A DNA stretch of 41,574 nt from Lachnospiraceae bacterium (GTDB taxonomy: Bacteria > Bacillota > Clostridia > Lachnospirales > Lachnospiraceae), in contig JAQXIY010000051.1 of the NCBI GenBank assembly GCA_029008035.1, forward strand, positions 1 through 41,574, written 5' to 3'. The notes below the pieces were generated by a model. That model saw only the letters and a list, made by a program, of their open reading frames with translations. It ran no database searches and was not told where the DNA came from. Shown here piece after piece: positions 14,255-22,633 of the stretch. The first letter of the stretch is position 1. Every line of letters begins with the position of its first letter. The translations under genes were made by a program, and so were the position numbers.

Positions 14255-16373
14255 GAAAATATTTTGGACGGACGTTAAAAATCTTTCAAAAAATTTGTTT
14301 GCTCTCATTATAGCGGTGGGGGTTTGCTTTTTGCCGGCGTTGTATGCTTGGTTTAACATCTATTCCAACTGGGATCCATACGGAAATACCGGATCACTGC
14401 AGTTGGCAGCGGTGAGTCTGGATGAGGGATTTACCGATGAGGATGGTACATATATCAATGTTGGGGACGACATCATTGAGGAAATGGCCGGTAACGACAA
14501 GGTTGACTGGAATTTCGTAAAAACCCAGAAAGAAGCGGTTGAAGGAGTAAAATCCGGAAAATACTATGCAGCTGTGGTGATTAAGAAAGATTTTACTTAC
14601 AACATGTACAACATGTTTATTGAGACGGAGACAGAGCCCACCCTGCTCTTTTACCAGAATCAGAAAAAGAACCCTGTGGCTAATAAAATTTCTGACACGG
14701 TTGTGAGTACTCTGGAGGAAAATATCAACGAAGAGTTTATCAAGGTGATGACAACAGCGGTCTTCGCAGATGCAAATGTGCTACATGAGGACATTGAAGA
14801 GAACGGAGGGGTGGATGCCTTCATTGAGAAATTGGATAAGTTGAATGGGGAACTGCAGGAATATCAGGACTTGATGAATCAAGTGATTGCAGGGAATGCC
14901 GTTCTCTCTGCCAGCATGGATGGAGCCGCCAACGATGCCAAGGAATTGCAGAAAAAAACACAGCAGAGTGCTGTCAGTCTCGATGAAGCAGCAAATTCCG
15001 TGGACAAAAGTCAATATACCCTCAATACATATCGGAATCAGGTGAACGCCAGCGTGGATGTGATGATAGACACGTTGAATCATATGGAGAAGCTGTTAAA
15101 GGAAGGAAAACTTTCCGGTGATGCACAGGCGATGGCCGATGCCTGCAAACAGACCATAGAGGATACCAATAAGTTGATAACAGATTTACAGAATCTGAAC
15201 AGTCAATCAGCCATTATTGGCACAAGTACAGAGGAGACCATCAATCAATTGATGTCTTCCGTGAAGTCTCTGCAAAAGATTTTGCAGGCTATGGGAATTC
15301 AAGGATCAGTGGATTCCGTTACCGAGAATATAAAGGCAACGGAAGAGACTATGATAAAGGATATTGACCGGGCAATTGCAGGCATTAATTCTACCAGGAA
15401 TGCCATCAATAATGATTTGATACCACAGTTGAATTCCAGTATGGATAACCTGGAAGTATTGATGGGTAACGCCAGTGACATTATGGGGCGGATGAGCGGC
15501 GTATTGTCCGGCATGGACAACGTGTTTGGTGCACTGCAAAATACCATTAGCATTTCAGACACCAGCTTGGAGAAGACCCAAAAGGCCTTGGGTAAAATCA
15601 GTGAGAAGATCACCAAGGCAACAGATAAGGCAAAAGCGGTATCAGAGGATGAGAGGCTAAAAGTTTTGGTAAATACTCTGGCTGGAGAGCCGGATTTGTA
15701 CGGAGAATTTTTCTCTGAGCCTGTGGAAATCAACTCCGTTGCTGTTTATCCTGTGGAGAATTACGGATCAGCCGTGGCACCATTTTACACCACGCTATCC
15801 ATCTGGGTTGGTGTGATTATTCTGGCGGCCATTATCAAGGTTAAGCCAAAAAGCGGAAAATATCCGGAGGCGGATGCAACCACACTTTTCTTTGGCCGAG
15901 GAGCCTTTTTCCTTGTGATGGGCCAGCTTCAGACGTTGATTACTGTGTTGGGAGATATTTTCCTCTTGAAAATACAGTGTATTCACCCATTTTTGTTTTG
16001 GCTCACGTCTGCCCTGGCCAGTTTGACCTTTACCCTGTTGATATATGCCCTTGTGTACACGTTTGGGGATGTGGGAAAGGCCATTGCAGTTGTGGTTTTG
16101 GTATTACAGATTGCGGGTTCCAGCGGAACTTATCCAATTGAGTTGTTGCCGGAATTTTTCCAGAAGGTTTATATTTTCTTCCCATTCCCTTATGCGATTA
16201 ACGCCATGCGAGAATCCATCTGTGGACTGTATGAGGCTGATATTGTGATATATCTGTTAAAGCTTTTAGTATTTATTCTTCCTGCACTGGTGATAGGTTT
16301 GCTCCTTCGCATTCCGTTTGAAGGGATCAACCATTACATGGAAAAACGTATGGAAGACACAGAGATGATGTAA
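14241..16373 (+). CDS. YhgE/Pip-family membrane protein (first paralogue)
   Basis: A 710-residue membrane protein. One N-terminal helix ends in the family signature LPALYAWFNIYSNWDPYG. A long extracytoplasmic region (about 50-490) follows, rich in helical, coiled-coil-prone segments. The C-terminal part has five or six helices with the ABC-2-like motif region (GRGAFFLVMGQLQTLITVLGD; QIAGSSGTYPIELLPEFF). YhgE/Pip proteins include phage receptors and relatives of the type VII secretion component EsaA. Here it is paired with a paralogue at 16804 and a small membrane protein between them, in one overlapping operon. Transport or secretion role is inference. Confidence 0.85.
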   Translation: MKTIKKIFWTDVKNLSKNLFALIIAVGVCFLPALYAWFNIYSNWDPYGNTGSLQLAAVSLDEGFTDEDGTYINVGDDIIEEMAGNDKVDWNFVKTQKEAVEGVKSGKYYAAVVIKKDFTYNMYNMFIETETEPTLLFYQNQKKNPVANKISDTVVSTLEENINEEFIKVMTTAVFADANVLHEDIEENGGVDAFIEKLDKLNGELQEYQDLMNQVIAGNAVLSASMDGAANDAKELQKKTQQSAVSLDEAANSVDKSQYTLNTYRNQVNASVDVMIDTLNHMEKLLKEGKLSGDAQAMADACKQTIEDTNKLITDLQNLNSQSAIIGTSTEETINQLMSSVKSLQKILQAMGIQGSVDSVTENIKATEETMIKDIDRAIAGINSTRNAINNDLIPQLNSSMDNLEVLMGNASDIMGRMSGVLSGMDNVFGALQNTISISDTSLEKTQKALGKISEKITKATDKAKAVSEDERLKVLVNTLAGEPDLYGEFFSEPVEINSVAVYPVENYGSAVAPFYTTLSIWVGVIILAAIIKVKPKSGKYPEADATTLFFGRGAFFLVMGQLQTLITVLGDIFLLKIQCIHPFLFWLTSALASLTFTLLIYALVYTFGDVGKAIAVVVLVLQIAGSSGTYPIELLPEFFQKVYIFFPFPYAINAMRESICGLYEADIVIYLLKLLVFILPALVIGLLLRIPFEGINHYMEKRMEDTEMM

Positions 16374-16385
16374 GGAGTGGTGAAA

Positions 16386-16820
16386 ATGGCAAAGGAAACG
16401 GAATACAAAGAGATTTATGATAAATTTGTTAACTATCAGCAGACGGTACATGTGGCAAATCAAAAGAGAATCCAGGTGGGATTGAAGGTTAACGTCCTTC
16501 TGCCTCTTGTATTTCTCATTTTGAGTTTCGCCATATCCGGTGCGAAGCTAGTGTTTTTGATATTGTGGATTATCTCCCTGTTTGGCATCGCAGGGTACTT
16601 GATTCATGTGGAGTACAGCGATTACAAAATGATGCAGCAATTGGAAGAGTTTGGTGTGACGCCGGATGGTGATATGAAGGACAGAAGTCTGCTGGGGGAC
16701 AGTGTTCAGCAGGCGGAGAACATTGCCAAGGAGATTGAAGAGCGCATGGAGAAGCGCAAAGAAATGGCTATGCAAAAAATAGAACAGCAGGAGGTGACAG
16801 AGGATGAGGAACATATTTAG
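16386..16820 (+). CDS. Small membrane protein between the YhgE paralogues
   Basis: A 144-residue protein with two transmembrane helices (about 38-58 and 60-80), a charged N terminus, and a cytoplasmic coiled-coil tail rich in Glu, Lys and Gln. It has no recognised domain. AAGGAG lies eight bases before ATG 16386, favouring it over the in-frame GTG at 16377. It starts 12 bases after the first YhgE gene and overlaps the second by 17 bases, so equal expression is likely. That suggests a subunit or accessory factor of a YhgE complex. Confidence 0.75.
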   Translation: MAKETEYKEIYDKFVNYQQTVHVANQKRIQVGLKVNVLLPLVFLILSFAISGAKLVFLILWIISLFGIAGYLIHVEYSDYKMMQQLEEFGVTPDGDMKDRSLLGDSVQQAENIAKEIEERMEKRKEMAMQKIEQQEVTEDEEHI

Positions 16821-18927
16821 AGTATTCACCTCTGATGCGAAGCGACTTGCTACCAATGTAGTGGCAGTTGTGGTGATTATGGGCTTGTCCGTCATTCCCA
16901 GTCTGTATGCCTGGTTTAATATTCTGTCAAACTGGGATCCATATGGGGAGGAGGCCACATCAAATTTGAATGTTGTGGTAGCCAGCTGCGATCAGGGAGT
17001 TGAGATTGAGGGAATTGAGCTAAATATTGGCGATATGGTTGTCAGCAACCTGAAAGAAAATAAATCCATTGGCTGGGTATTTGTGGATACAGAACAGGAA
17101 GCTGTTCAAGGCGTGTATAGTGGGGATTACTATGCCGCTTTGGTAATAGATGAGACTTTCTCCGCTGATATGATTAGTTTTTTGGGTGGCAATATACAAA
17201 ATCCACAGATTACATATTATGAAAATGAAAAGAAAAACGCCATTGCACCAAAGATAACAGGCAAGGTAAAAACCACTGTTCAGGAGGAAATTAACAGTGC
17301 TTTTGTCTCTACAATGGCGAAAAGTCTTATGGAGGCCAGTGAGCATATCGTTTCCACCGATGGGGGAAGTGGCTTATCTGCTTCCGTATTGAATCGGCTG
17401 GAGGATTTGGATACAGACCTGAATACTTATATCACCATAGTGGATTCTTATATAGGCATTATGGATTCTGCGGGAAGCCTGATGGAAGCAAGCAATCAGG
17501 TGACGGAAGAATTAAAAAGTATTATGCAGGCAGGACGCTCTATGATGAACGGAGCAGACGTCTCTGCAGACAATGCGGCGGATTCCATTGACGCAGCATC
17601 TGATATGGTGGGAAATAGTTTAGATGCCATACAGAAACAATTGGATACAATGCAAAAGACGATGAAAACCATTCAGGATGAGATTATCAAGACAGGAACC
17701 ACCACCTCCAAAACCATAGGCCTGACCAAGGATGCCATGGTGGAGCTGAAGAAAAGTTTTGACAGTATATCATTGCCGGGAATGGATAGTCAGAAAGCTA
17801 CAGTAGATGCCGATTTCGACAAGGTAATTGCCGATTTGGATGCATTACAGAACGCAACAGATGTTACCGTCGAGGATACAAAAGTCATTTCTCAGGAACT
17901 GGAGAAGGATTTTGACGCCTGCAATGACAGCTTTACAAAGTTGAATCAGGCATACAAGGATACGGTGGATCCACAACTGAAGGAGACTATGCGTGCCATC
18001 CAGAAATCCATTTCGGAAGTGCAGCAGATTCTGAACTATTCCAGTGACAGCATCGATGATGTGGCAGGGGCTTTGGGAAGTTATCCTGCAATGATGTCCA
18101 TTGGAAAAGATAAGTTGGTTGCCTCTCGAGATGCGGCTACAGATATGGAAAGTAAGCTTCAGCAGTTGATACAGGATATGAAGGGAATCGAAACCAACAA
18201 GCAATACAATCTGTTGGTGACATTAATTGAGTCAGATCCGGAGTTGATTGCAGATTTCATTTCCAGCCCGGTAAATCTGGAGCAACGGCCCATTTATGAA
18301 ATGGACAACAATGGCTCTGCAACAGCGCCATTTTATGTAGTATTGTCCATTTGGTTTGGTGCTCTGATTCTCATTGCCATTATTCATACAGAAGTGAAAT
18401 CTGCAGATGAGTTTGACAACTTGAAGAACTATCAACGGTTTTTCGGAAGGTATATTGTATTTTTCCTGATTGGGCAGTTACAGACAGTTATTACCGTTCT
18501 CGGCTGTTTGTTGTATGTGGGTATCCAGTGTGATCATCCGTTATTGTTCTGGTTGGCGGCATCCTTTACCAGCTTTACCTTTACGCTGTTTATGTACTCT
18601 CTGGCCTATGCCTTTGGAAATGTGGGAGAAGCGGCAGCAGTTATTTTGATGGTTATTCAGGTGGCTGGTTCCGGCGGTACTTTCCCGGTGGAGGTTCTAC
18701 CTAAGGTGTTCCAATACCTGTACAAGTATATGCCCTTTGCCCACGGTATGAATGCCATTCGAGAGGCAATTGCCGGTATGCACGGCAAGGATTATTGGGT
18801 TTATTTGGCAGGAATGATATCTTATATTGCAACGGCACTGGTATTTGGATTGCTTATCAGTGTTCCATGTAAGAAACTGAATAAAAAGATAGAAGAGAGC
18901 AAGGAAAGAACAGATTTACTGTTATAG
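16804..18927 (+). CDS. YhgE/Pip-family membrane protein (second paralogue)
   Basis: A 707-residue paralogue of the protein at 14241, with the same plan: N-terminal helix, signature IPSLYAWFNILSNWDPYG, long extracytoplasmic helical region, and C-terminal membrane domain with GRYIVFFLIGQLQTVITVLG and QVAGSGGTFPVEVLPKVF. The two proteins are clearly related at both ends but diverged in the middle, so this is an old duplication or a heteromeric pair. AGGAGG is correctly spaced upstream. A strong terminator follows at 18931. Confidence 0.85.
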   Translation: MRNIFRVFTSDAKRLATNVVAVVVIMGLSVIPSLYAWFNILSNWDPYGEEATSNLNVVVASCDQGVEIEGIELNIGDMVVSNLKENKSIGWVFVDTEQEAVQGVYSGDYYAALVIDETFSADMISFLGGNIQNPQITYYENEKKNAIAPKITGKVKTTVQEEINSAFVSTMAKSLMEASEHIVSTDGGSGLSASVLNRLEDLDTDLNTYITIVDSYIGIMDSAGSLMEASNQVTEELKSIMQAGRSMMNGADVSADNAADSIDAASDMVGNSLDAIQKQLDTMQKTMKTIQDEIIKTGTTTSKTIGLTKDAMVELKKSFDSISLPGMDSQKATVDADFDKVIADLDALQNATDVTVEDTKVISQELEKDFDACNDSFTKLNQAYKDTVDPQLKETMRAIQKSISEVQQILNYSSDSIDDVAGALGSYPAMMSIGKDKLVASRDAATDMESKLQQLIQDMKGIETNKQYNLLVTLIESDPELIADFISSPVNLEQRPIYEMDNNGSATAPFYVVLSIWFGALILIAIIHTEVKSADEFDNLKNYQRFFGRYIVFFLIGQLQTVITVLGCLLYVGIQCDHPLLFWLAASFTSFTFTLFMYSLAYAFGNVGEAAAVILMVIQVAGSGGTFPVEVLPKVFQYLYKYMPFAHGMNAIREAIAGMHGKDYWVYLAGMISYIATALVFGLLISVPCKKLNKKIEESKERTDLLL

Positions 18928-18930
18928 AGA

Positions 18931-18966
18931 AAACCACCCGGATTTTTATGCCGGGAGGTTTTATTT
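18931..18966 (+). terminator. Terminator of the YhgE operon
   Basis: AAACCACCCGG (18931-18941) pairs with CCGGGAGGTTT (18951-18961) apart from one central A-A mismatch, followed by TATTTT. Confidence 0.85.
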
Positions 18967-18976
18967 TGAAAATCTA

Positions 18977-19005
18977 TTTACAAAAAAAGCCTGCTGTGAT
19001 AAATT
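18977..19005 (+). promoter_or_regulatory. Promoter of the perR-like gene
   Basis: TTTACA (18977-18982), 17-nt spacer, TAAATT (19000-19005). The following stretch is AT-rich; I could not find a convincing Per box in it. Confidence 0.5.
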
Positions 19006-19048
19006 AATAATAGTTACTGATTTAATACTGTAGGAAAGGAATTGATTT

Positions 19049-19447
19049 ATGAAGACTTTAAACTACAGCAGACAAAGAGAAGCAATCTATAACTATCTTA
19101 TGGGAACCAAGGAGCATCCCACAGCAGAGGCTATATTTCAAGGGGTTCAGAAGGATTTTCCCAAGATAAGCCTGGGTACAGTTTACCGGAATTTGTCTCT
19201 GTTGGAGGAGACGGGACAGATTCAGAAGATACCGTCTAATGATGCCAAAGACCATTATGATGCTAATGTTTTTGAGCATCCTCACTTTATATGCAGAGAA
19301 TGCGGAGTGGTTATCGACTTGGAGATGGATAATCTGGAATTCCTCAAAACCCTGGCTAACCAAGGGTTTGAAGGAGAAATAGAGAAGAGCCAGCTTGTAT
19401 TTTTTGGCAAATGTGGTAGTTGTATTAAAAATAATAATTATTCCTAA
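19049..19447 (+). CDS. perR: Fur-family regulator, PerR-like
   Basis: A 132-residue Fur-superfamily repressor. The N-terminal winged helix includes ISLGTVYRNLSLLEETG, the standard DNA-reading helix. The dimerisation domain has HPHFICREC and a second CGSC, giving the two CxxC pairs that bind structural zinc, and His/Asp residues (DHYDA, HPH) for the regulatory metal. PerR rather than Fur or Zur is inferred from the next gene, a reverse rubrerythrin with its own promoter, a classic PerR target in clostridia. Peroxide sensing would occur by oxidation of Fe2+-bound histidine. Confidence 0.85.
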   Translation: MKTLNYSRQREAIYNYLMGTKEHPTAEAIFQGVQKDFPKISLGTVYRNLSLLEETGQIQKIPSNDAKDHYDANVFEHPHFICRECGVVIDLEMDNLEFLKTLANQGFEGEIEKSQLVFFGKCGSCIKNNNYS

Positions 19448-19454
19448 TTTGTTG

Positions 19455-19483
19455 TTGACAAGTAAGTAAATAGTTGCTATAGT
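19455..19483 (+). promoter_or_regulatory. Promoter of the reverse rubrerythrin gene
   Basis: TTGACA (19455-19460), 17-nt spacer, TATAGT (19478-19483). The AT-rich palindromic stretch ATAATAATTATT just upstream, at the end of perR, could be a degenerate Per box; this is weak. Confidence 0.7.
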
Positions 19484-19530
19484 AATTGCAGAAAGCAATT
19501 AAATTTATATAAGAAAAGGAGAGAATTATT

Positions 19531-20118
19531 ATGGCAAAGTATGTATGTAGTGTATGTGGTTATGTTCACGAAGGAGACTCAGCACCGGAAGAGTGTCCGG
19601 TATGTCACGTAAGTGCTGACAAGTTCAAGAAGGTTGAGGGCGAGATGACGCTTGCTGCTGAGCATGAGTATGGCATCTATGCTAAGACTGTTAAGGACAA
19701 TCCGGAAATCAGCGAAGAGGATAAGAAGTACATCTTCGAGCAGTTGAAGGCAAACTTTGAGGGAGAGTGCTCAGAGGTTGGTATGTATCTGTGCATGGCG
19801 CGTATCGCACATCGCGAGGGATATCCTGAGATTGGTCTCTACTGGGAGAAGGCAGCTTACGAAGAGGCAGAACACGCTGCTAAGTTTGCAGAGCTTTTGG
19901 GTGAGGACTTGGAGCCTAATATGAAGGCTACAACTAAGGATAACCTGGCTTGGAGAGTAGATTGCGAGTTTGGTGCTACAGCAGGTAAGTTTGACTTGGC
20001 TAAGTGCGCTAAGAAGAATAACCTGGATGCAATCCATGACACTGTTCATGAGATGGCTCGCGATGAGGCTAGACACGGCAAGGCTCTGAAGGGATTATTG
20101 GAGAGATACTTTGGCTAA
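19531..20118 (+). CDS. Reverse rubrerythrin (rubredoxin-ferritin-like peroxidase)
   Basis: A 195-residue protein with domains in reverse order to classical rubrerythrin. An N-terminal rubredoxin-type Fe(Cys)4 site (CSVCG at 5-9, CPVC at 22-25) is followed by a four-helix di-iron domain with [19 protein letters not shown] and DEARHGKAL supplying Glu/His ligands. In Clostridium these enzymes reduce H2O2 and O2 using NADH through redox partners. It is the downstream neighbour of the PerR-like gene and has its own strong promoter, GGAG site and terminator, as expected for a highly inducible stress protein. Confidence 0.93.
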   Translation: MAKYVCSVCGYVHEGDSAPEECPVCHVSADKFKKVEGEMTLAAEHEYGIYAKTVKDNPEISEEDKKYIFEQLKANFEGECSEVGMYLCMARIAHREGYPEIGLYWEKAAYEEAEHAAKFAELLGEDLEPNMKATTKDNLAWRVDCEFGATAGKFDLAKCAKKNNLDAIHDTVHEMARDEARHGKALKGLLERYFG

Positions 20119-20148
20119 GCTACAAGCCGAGTAAGGAAAAAATAGATA

Positions 20149-20186
20149 AAGCTGGAAGGCATTTATGCACTTCCAGCTTTTTTCTA
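20149..20186 (+). terminator. Terminator of the reverse rubrerythrin gene
   Basis: AAGCTGGAAG (20149-20158) pairs with CTTCCAGCTT (20170-20179), followed by a T run. Confidence 0.92.
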
Positions 20187-20206
20187 TTTTAGACTTATTG
20201 GGCGCC

Positions 20207-20257
20207 GAGCCATTAGGGACGGATACTAATGGCTCTCAGGGCTGTCCCTAATGGCTC
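20207..20257. repeat. 14-bp inverted repeat with internal third copy
   Basis: GAGCCATTAGGGAC (20207-20220) and GTCCCTAATGGCTC (20244-20257) are perfect inverted copies 23 bases apart. CTAATGGCTC occurs again between them at 20226-20235. It abuts the stop of the minus-strand ferredoxin gene. There is no T run on either side, so it is not a standard terminator. Confidence 0.7.
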
Positions 20258-20258
20258 C

Positions 20259-20960
20259 CTACAGGAGCTTACCGTCGGTGGAGATGGTAACTACCTGCCA
20301 TGGGATGAACTTGCCACTCGCCTGAAGGGCAGATGTTACGGCGTTTTCGATGCCGCCGCAACAAGGCACTTCCATGCGGACAACGGTTACACTCTTGATG
20401 TTGTTTTTCCTGATGATCTCAGTGAGCTTTTCCGTGTAATCGACCTCGTCTAATTTTGGGCAACCAATCAAAGTGATGTGATTGCGGATAAACTCGTTAT
20501 GGAAATTCCCGTAGGCATAGGCAGTACAGTCCGCAGCAACCAGAAGGTTGGCGTTATCAAAGTATGGAGCCTGAACGGGTACCAGTTTAATTTGTACCGG
20601 CCATTGGGTTAACTGAGAAGTCACAGGCGCGTTTGATACAGAGCAGGTATCAGAGACAGCCTCCCGATGTATGGTCTTAGATTGTGTTCCCGGGCAACCG
20701 CAGGGTAAGTTCTTCGGTGCCGTCTTCTGCTTGGAAGCAAGGACAGCGGCCTCGTCGTAAGCAGGAGCCTCTCTCTCCTCAAAGGAGATAGCGCCTGTTG
20801 GACATGCCGGCAGGCAATCTCCCAATCCGTCGCAGTAATTTTCCCGGGTGAGCTTGGCTTTTCCGTCCACCATATCGATAGCCCCCTCGTGGCAGGCAGA
20901 TGCGCATGCGCCGCATCCGTTACATTTCTCCTCGTCAATTTTGATGATTTTTCTTATCAT
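20259..20960 (-). CDS. 4Fe-4S dicluster ferredoxin-domain protein
   Basis: A 233-residue cytoplasmic iron-sulfur protein. Residues ~10-65 hold two cluster motifs: CNGCGACASAC (regular CxxCxxCxxxC) and CDGLGDCLPACP (second motif, altered spacing). A second domain contains PCGCPG, AADCTAYAYG, IGCPKLDEVDYTEKL and VPCCGG, further conserved cysteines that may bind metal. Clostridial homologues are found beside Crp/Fnr regulators, as here, and are thought to be redox carriers or sensors; the reaction is unknown. AAGGAGG precedes the ATG. It is divergent from the Crp/Fnr gene and ends at a large inverted repeat. Confidence 0.85.
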   Translation of the reverse strand: MIRKIIKIDEEKCNGCGACASACHEGAIDMVDGKAKLTRENYCDGLGDCLPACPTGAISFEEREAPAYDEAAVLASKQKTAPKNLPCGCPGTQSKTIHREAVSDTCSVSNAPVTSQLTQWPVQIKLVPVQAPYFDNANLLVAADCTAYAYGNFHNEFIRNHITLIGCPKLDEVDYTEKLTEIIRKNNIKSVTVVRMEVPCCGGIENAVTSALQASGKFIPWQVVTISTDGKLL

Positions 20961-21015
20961 GGGTAAAACCTCCTTGTATTATGGAAAGATTATTGTATAA
21001 ACAAAGCATAGTTCT

Positions 21016-21044
21016 TTGACTTTGTAACCAGAGTATACTAGAAT
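21016..21044 (+). promoter_or_regulatory. Promoter of the Crp/Fnr-family gene
   Basis: TTGACT (21016-21021), 17-nt spacer, TAGAAT (21039-21044), within the 126-bp divergent region shared with the ferredoxin gene. Confidence 0.6.
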
Positions 21045-21076
21045 AATGAAAACTATTCTGTTGTTTTTACAACAAA
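21041..21076. promoter_or_regulatory. Two palindromes in the ferredoxin/Crp intergenic region
   Basis: AGAATA-N8-TATTCT overlaps the -10 of the crp promoter, and TGTTGT-TTTT-ACAACA lies just before its ribosome binding site. Either could be a site for the encoded Crp/Fnr protein. Confidence 0.45.
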
Positions 21077-21086
21077 AGGAGATTTT

Positions 21087-21746
21087 ATGGATAACTATAT
21101 TGCCACATTGAAACAATCACAGCTTTTTTTCGGGGTGGGTGAGGATGAGGTGTCTTCTATGCTGCGTTGCCTCCAAGCAAGGCTTCACACATACAAGAAG
21201 GGGGAGTATGTTTTCCGTCAGGGAGAGCATATTGACAATATTACTATTTTGGTAGAGGGAAAGCTTATGGTGCAACGGGATGACTTCTGGGGAAACCGAA
21301 GCATTGTAAATGTGATCGGCCCGGGGGAAATGTTCGGAGAGGCATATATCGCCCCGGACAGCGGTGCCATACTAAATGACGTGATTGCCCAGGAGGACAG
21401 TGGTGTGTTTTTCTTTGATGTGCAAAAAATCCTTACCACTTGCCCCTCCGCTTGTAAATTTCATTCTATGGTAATAAAAAATCTGTTCTTCGCCATATCG
21501 GAGAAGAACAGAAAATTGGTGCAAAAAATTGGACATATGTCCAAGCGCTCCATCCGCACAAAGTTGATATCCTATTTGTCGGACGAGGCAAAGCGGCAAA
21601 ACAGTAGCAGCTTTACCATTCCCTTTAATCGTCAGCAACTGGCGGACTTTTTATCCGTGGATCGCAGCGCCATGTCCAATGAACTGTGCAAAATGCGGGA
21701 TGAGGGGCTCTTAAGTTTCGACAAAAATAAGTTCAACTTATTGTAA
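21087..21746 (+). CDS. Crp/Fnr-family transcriptional regulator
   Basis: A 219-residue regulator. A cyclic-nucleotide-binding-like beta-barrel covers ~10-125 (KGEYVFRQGEHIDNITILVEGKL; GPGEMFGEAY) and a long dimer helix leads to a winged helix at ~150-219 (TIPFNRQQLADFLSVDRSAMSNELCKMRDEGLL). There is no N-terminal Fnr-type cysteine cluster, so oxygen sensing through a 4Fe-4S cluster is unlikely in this protein itself. The divergent ferredoxin-domain protein is the probable target or redox partner. Effector unknown. The last codons contain a hairpin (21726-21742) that serves as terminator for the convergent minus-strand gene. Confidence 0.88.
   Translation: MDNYIATLKQSQLFFGVGEDEVSSMLRCLQARLHTYKKGEYVFRQGEHIDNITILVEGKLMVQRDDFWGNRSIVNVIGPGEMFGEAYIAPDSGAILNDVIAQEDSGVFFFDVQKILTTCPSACKFHSMVIKNLFFAISEKNRKLVQKIGHMSKRSIRTKLISYLSDEAKRQNSSSFTIPFNRQQLADFLSVDRSAMSNELCKMRDEGLLSFDKNKFNLL
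21723..21742 (-). terminator. Terminator of the minus-strand lipoprotein gene, inside the crp-like coding end
   Basis: AATAAGT (21726-21732) and ACTTATT (21736-21742) form a 7-bp stem with a TCA loop. On the minus strand it is followed by TTTGT, extending a T run. Confidence 0.5.
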
Positions 21747-21753
21747 GTTATTT

Positions 21754-22551
21754 TTATCTGTCGAATAATGATTTTCCAGAAATAATGGTCCCATCCCATA
21801 ACTTAAATGAATCATCTGCTGCATTCCACACATATATAAGTTTATCTTTGGGTTCAATCGCAAATCTATCTATGATAGAAATTGTATCCGGTCCTTCACA
21901 CCTCAATTCAATCTCATTTAGAATTGCACCATTTGAACCAATCAAGGAATCAGGGTATACATGATATTTTGCGTTTGGGTTTGCATTTTTATAGAGGGGA
22001 AAAACCTCTTCCATAAATAGATTTTTGGCGGTTATTTGAAAATTAGCTATTGTGTCATTTGATTCTTCTGATTCCCAATTAAACTCTTTTATAATTTTTC
22101 CATCTTTATCAAAATGTCCCAAGGATTCATATGATGAAAAATCCCTTATACCATCAAATTCTTTATACAAAGTGTTATATGTTTTATTATTAAGTTCTTC
22201 CAGTTTTTTTTGTGTATAGAAAATATATGATTGGCCTCTTTCAAGGTCCGTGATGGTTAAAATGCCATCATCTATTGTATATCCAGCTGACATTGTAATA
22301 TCTAAAACATCATCAAATGTTTCTGTATCTACATTTATGGCCATTTTCCCTTTATCATAAATGTTGTACTCTCCTATATATTTCCCATCTACTACAATTG
22401 TATTATCTCTATCGAAAGAAACACTATAAACGCCATCTCCTGAAACCCAAAGACCGTCAATAGAATTCTTATTTCCACATCCAGATAAAGTAAATCCAAT
22501 GCTTATCATTAAGGATAATAATAAAATATGTTTTGGAACAATTTTTTTCAT
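21754..22551 (-). CDS. Predicted lipoprotein, AT-rich, unknown function
   Basis: A 265-residue exported lipoprotein with signal peptide 1-24 and lipobox LSGC (lipid Cys about 25). The mature part begins GNKNSIDGLWVSGDGVYSVSF, resembling short beta-rich domains that test 'does value exceed' patterns in other clostridial lipoproteins, but no family is recognised. Base composition is visibly more AT-rich than its neighbours, with many AAT, ATA and TTT codons, suggesting recent acquisition or weak expression. AAGGGG lies about 10 bases upstream. It follows the amylase gene on the same strand after 82 nt and is convergent with the Crp/Fnr gene. Confidence 0.75.
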   Translation of the reverse strand: MKKIVPKHILLLSLMISIGFTLSGCGNKNSIDGLWVSGDGVYSVSFDRDNTIVVDGKYIGEYNIYDKGKMAINVDTETFDDVLDITMSAGYTIDDGILTITDLERGQSYIFYTQKKLEELNNKTYNTLYKEFDGIRDFSSYESLGHFDKDGKIIKEFNWESEESNDTIANFQITAKNLFMEEVFPLYKNANPNAKYHVYPDSLIGSNGAILNEIELRCEGPDTISIIDRFAIEPKDKLIYVWNAADDSFKLWDGTIISGKSLFDR

Positions 22552-22633
22552 AGTGAAAAATCCCCTTACATAAATTATGAATCTTCCGAAAGATTATTTT
22601 CTCGGAATAAAATATTTAAAATTGCGAAAAATC

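Noticed and set aside
18999-19030. Per box at the perR-like promoter
   Set aside because: The AT-rich stretch does not fit the TTATAATNATTATAA pattern well enough.
20229-20453. Plus-strand open frame opposite the ferredoxin gene
   Set aside because: It lies on the opposite strand of a well-supported iron-sulfur gene, has no ribosome binding site, and starts inside the inverted repeat.
22575-22610. Terminator between the amylase and the AT-rich lipoprotein gene
   Set aside because: A TTCCGA/TCGGAA stem exists but no T run follows on the minus strand.
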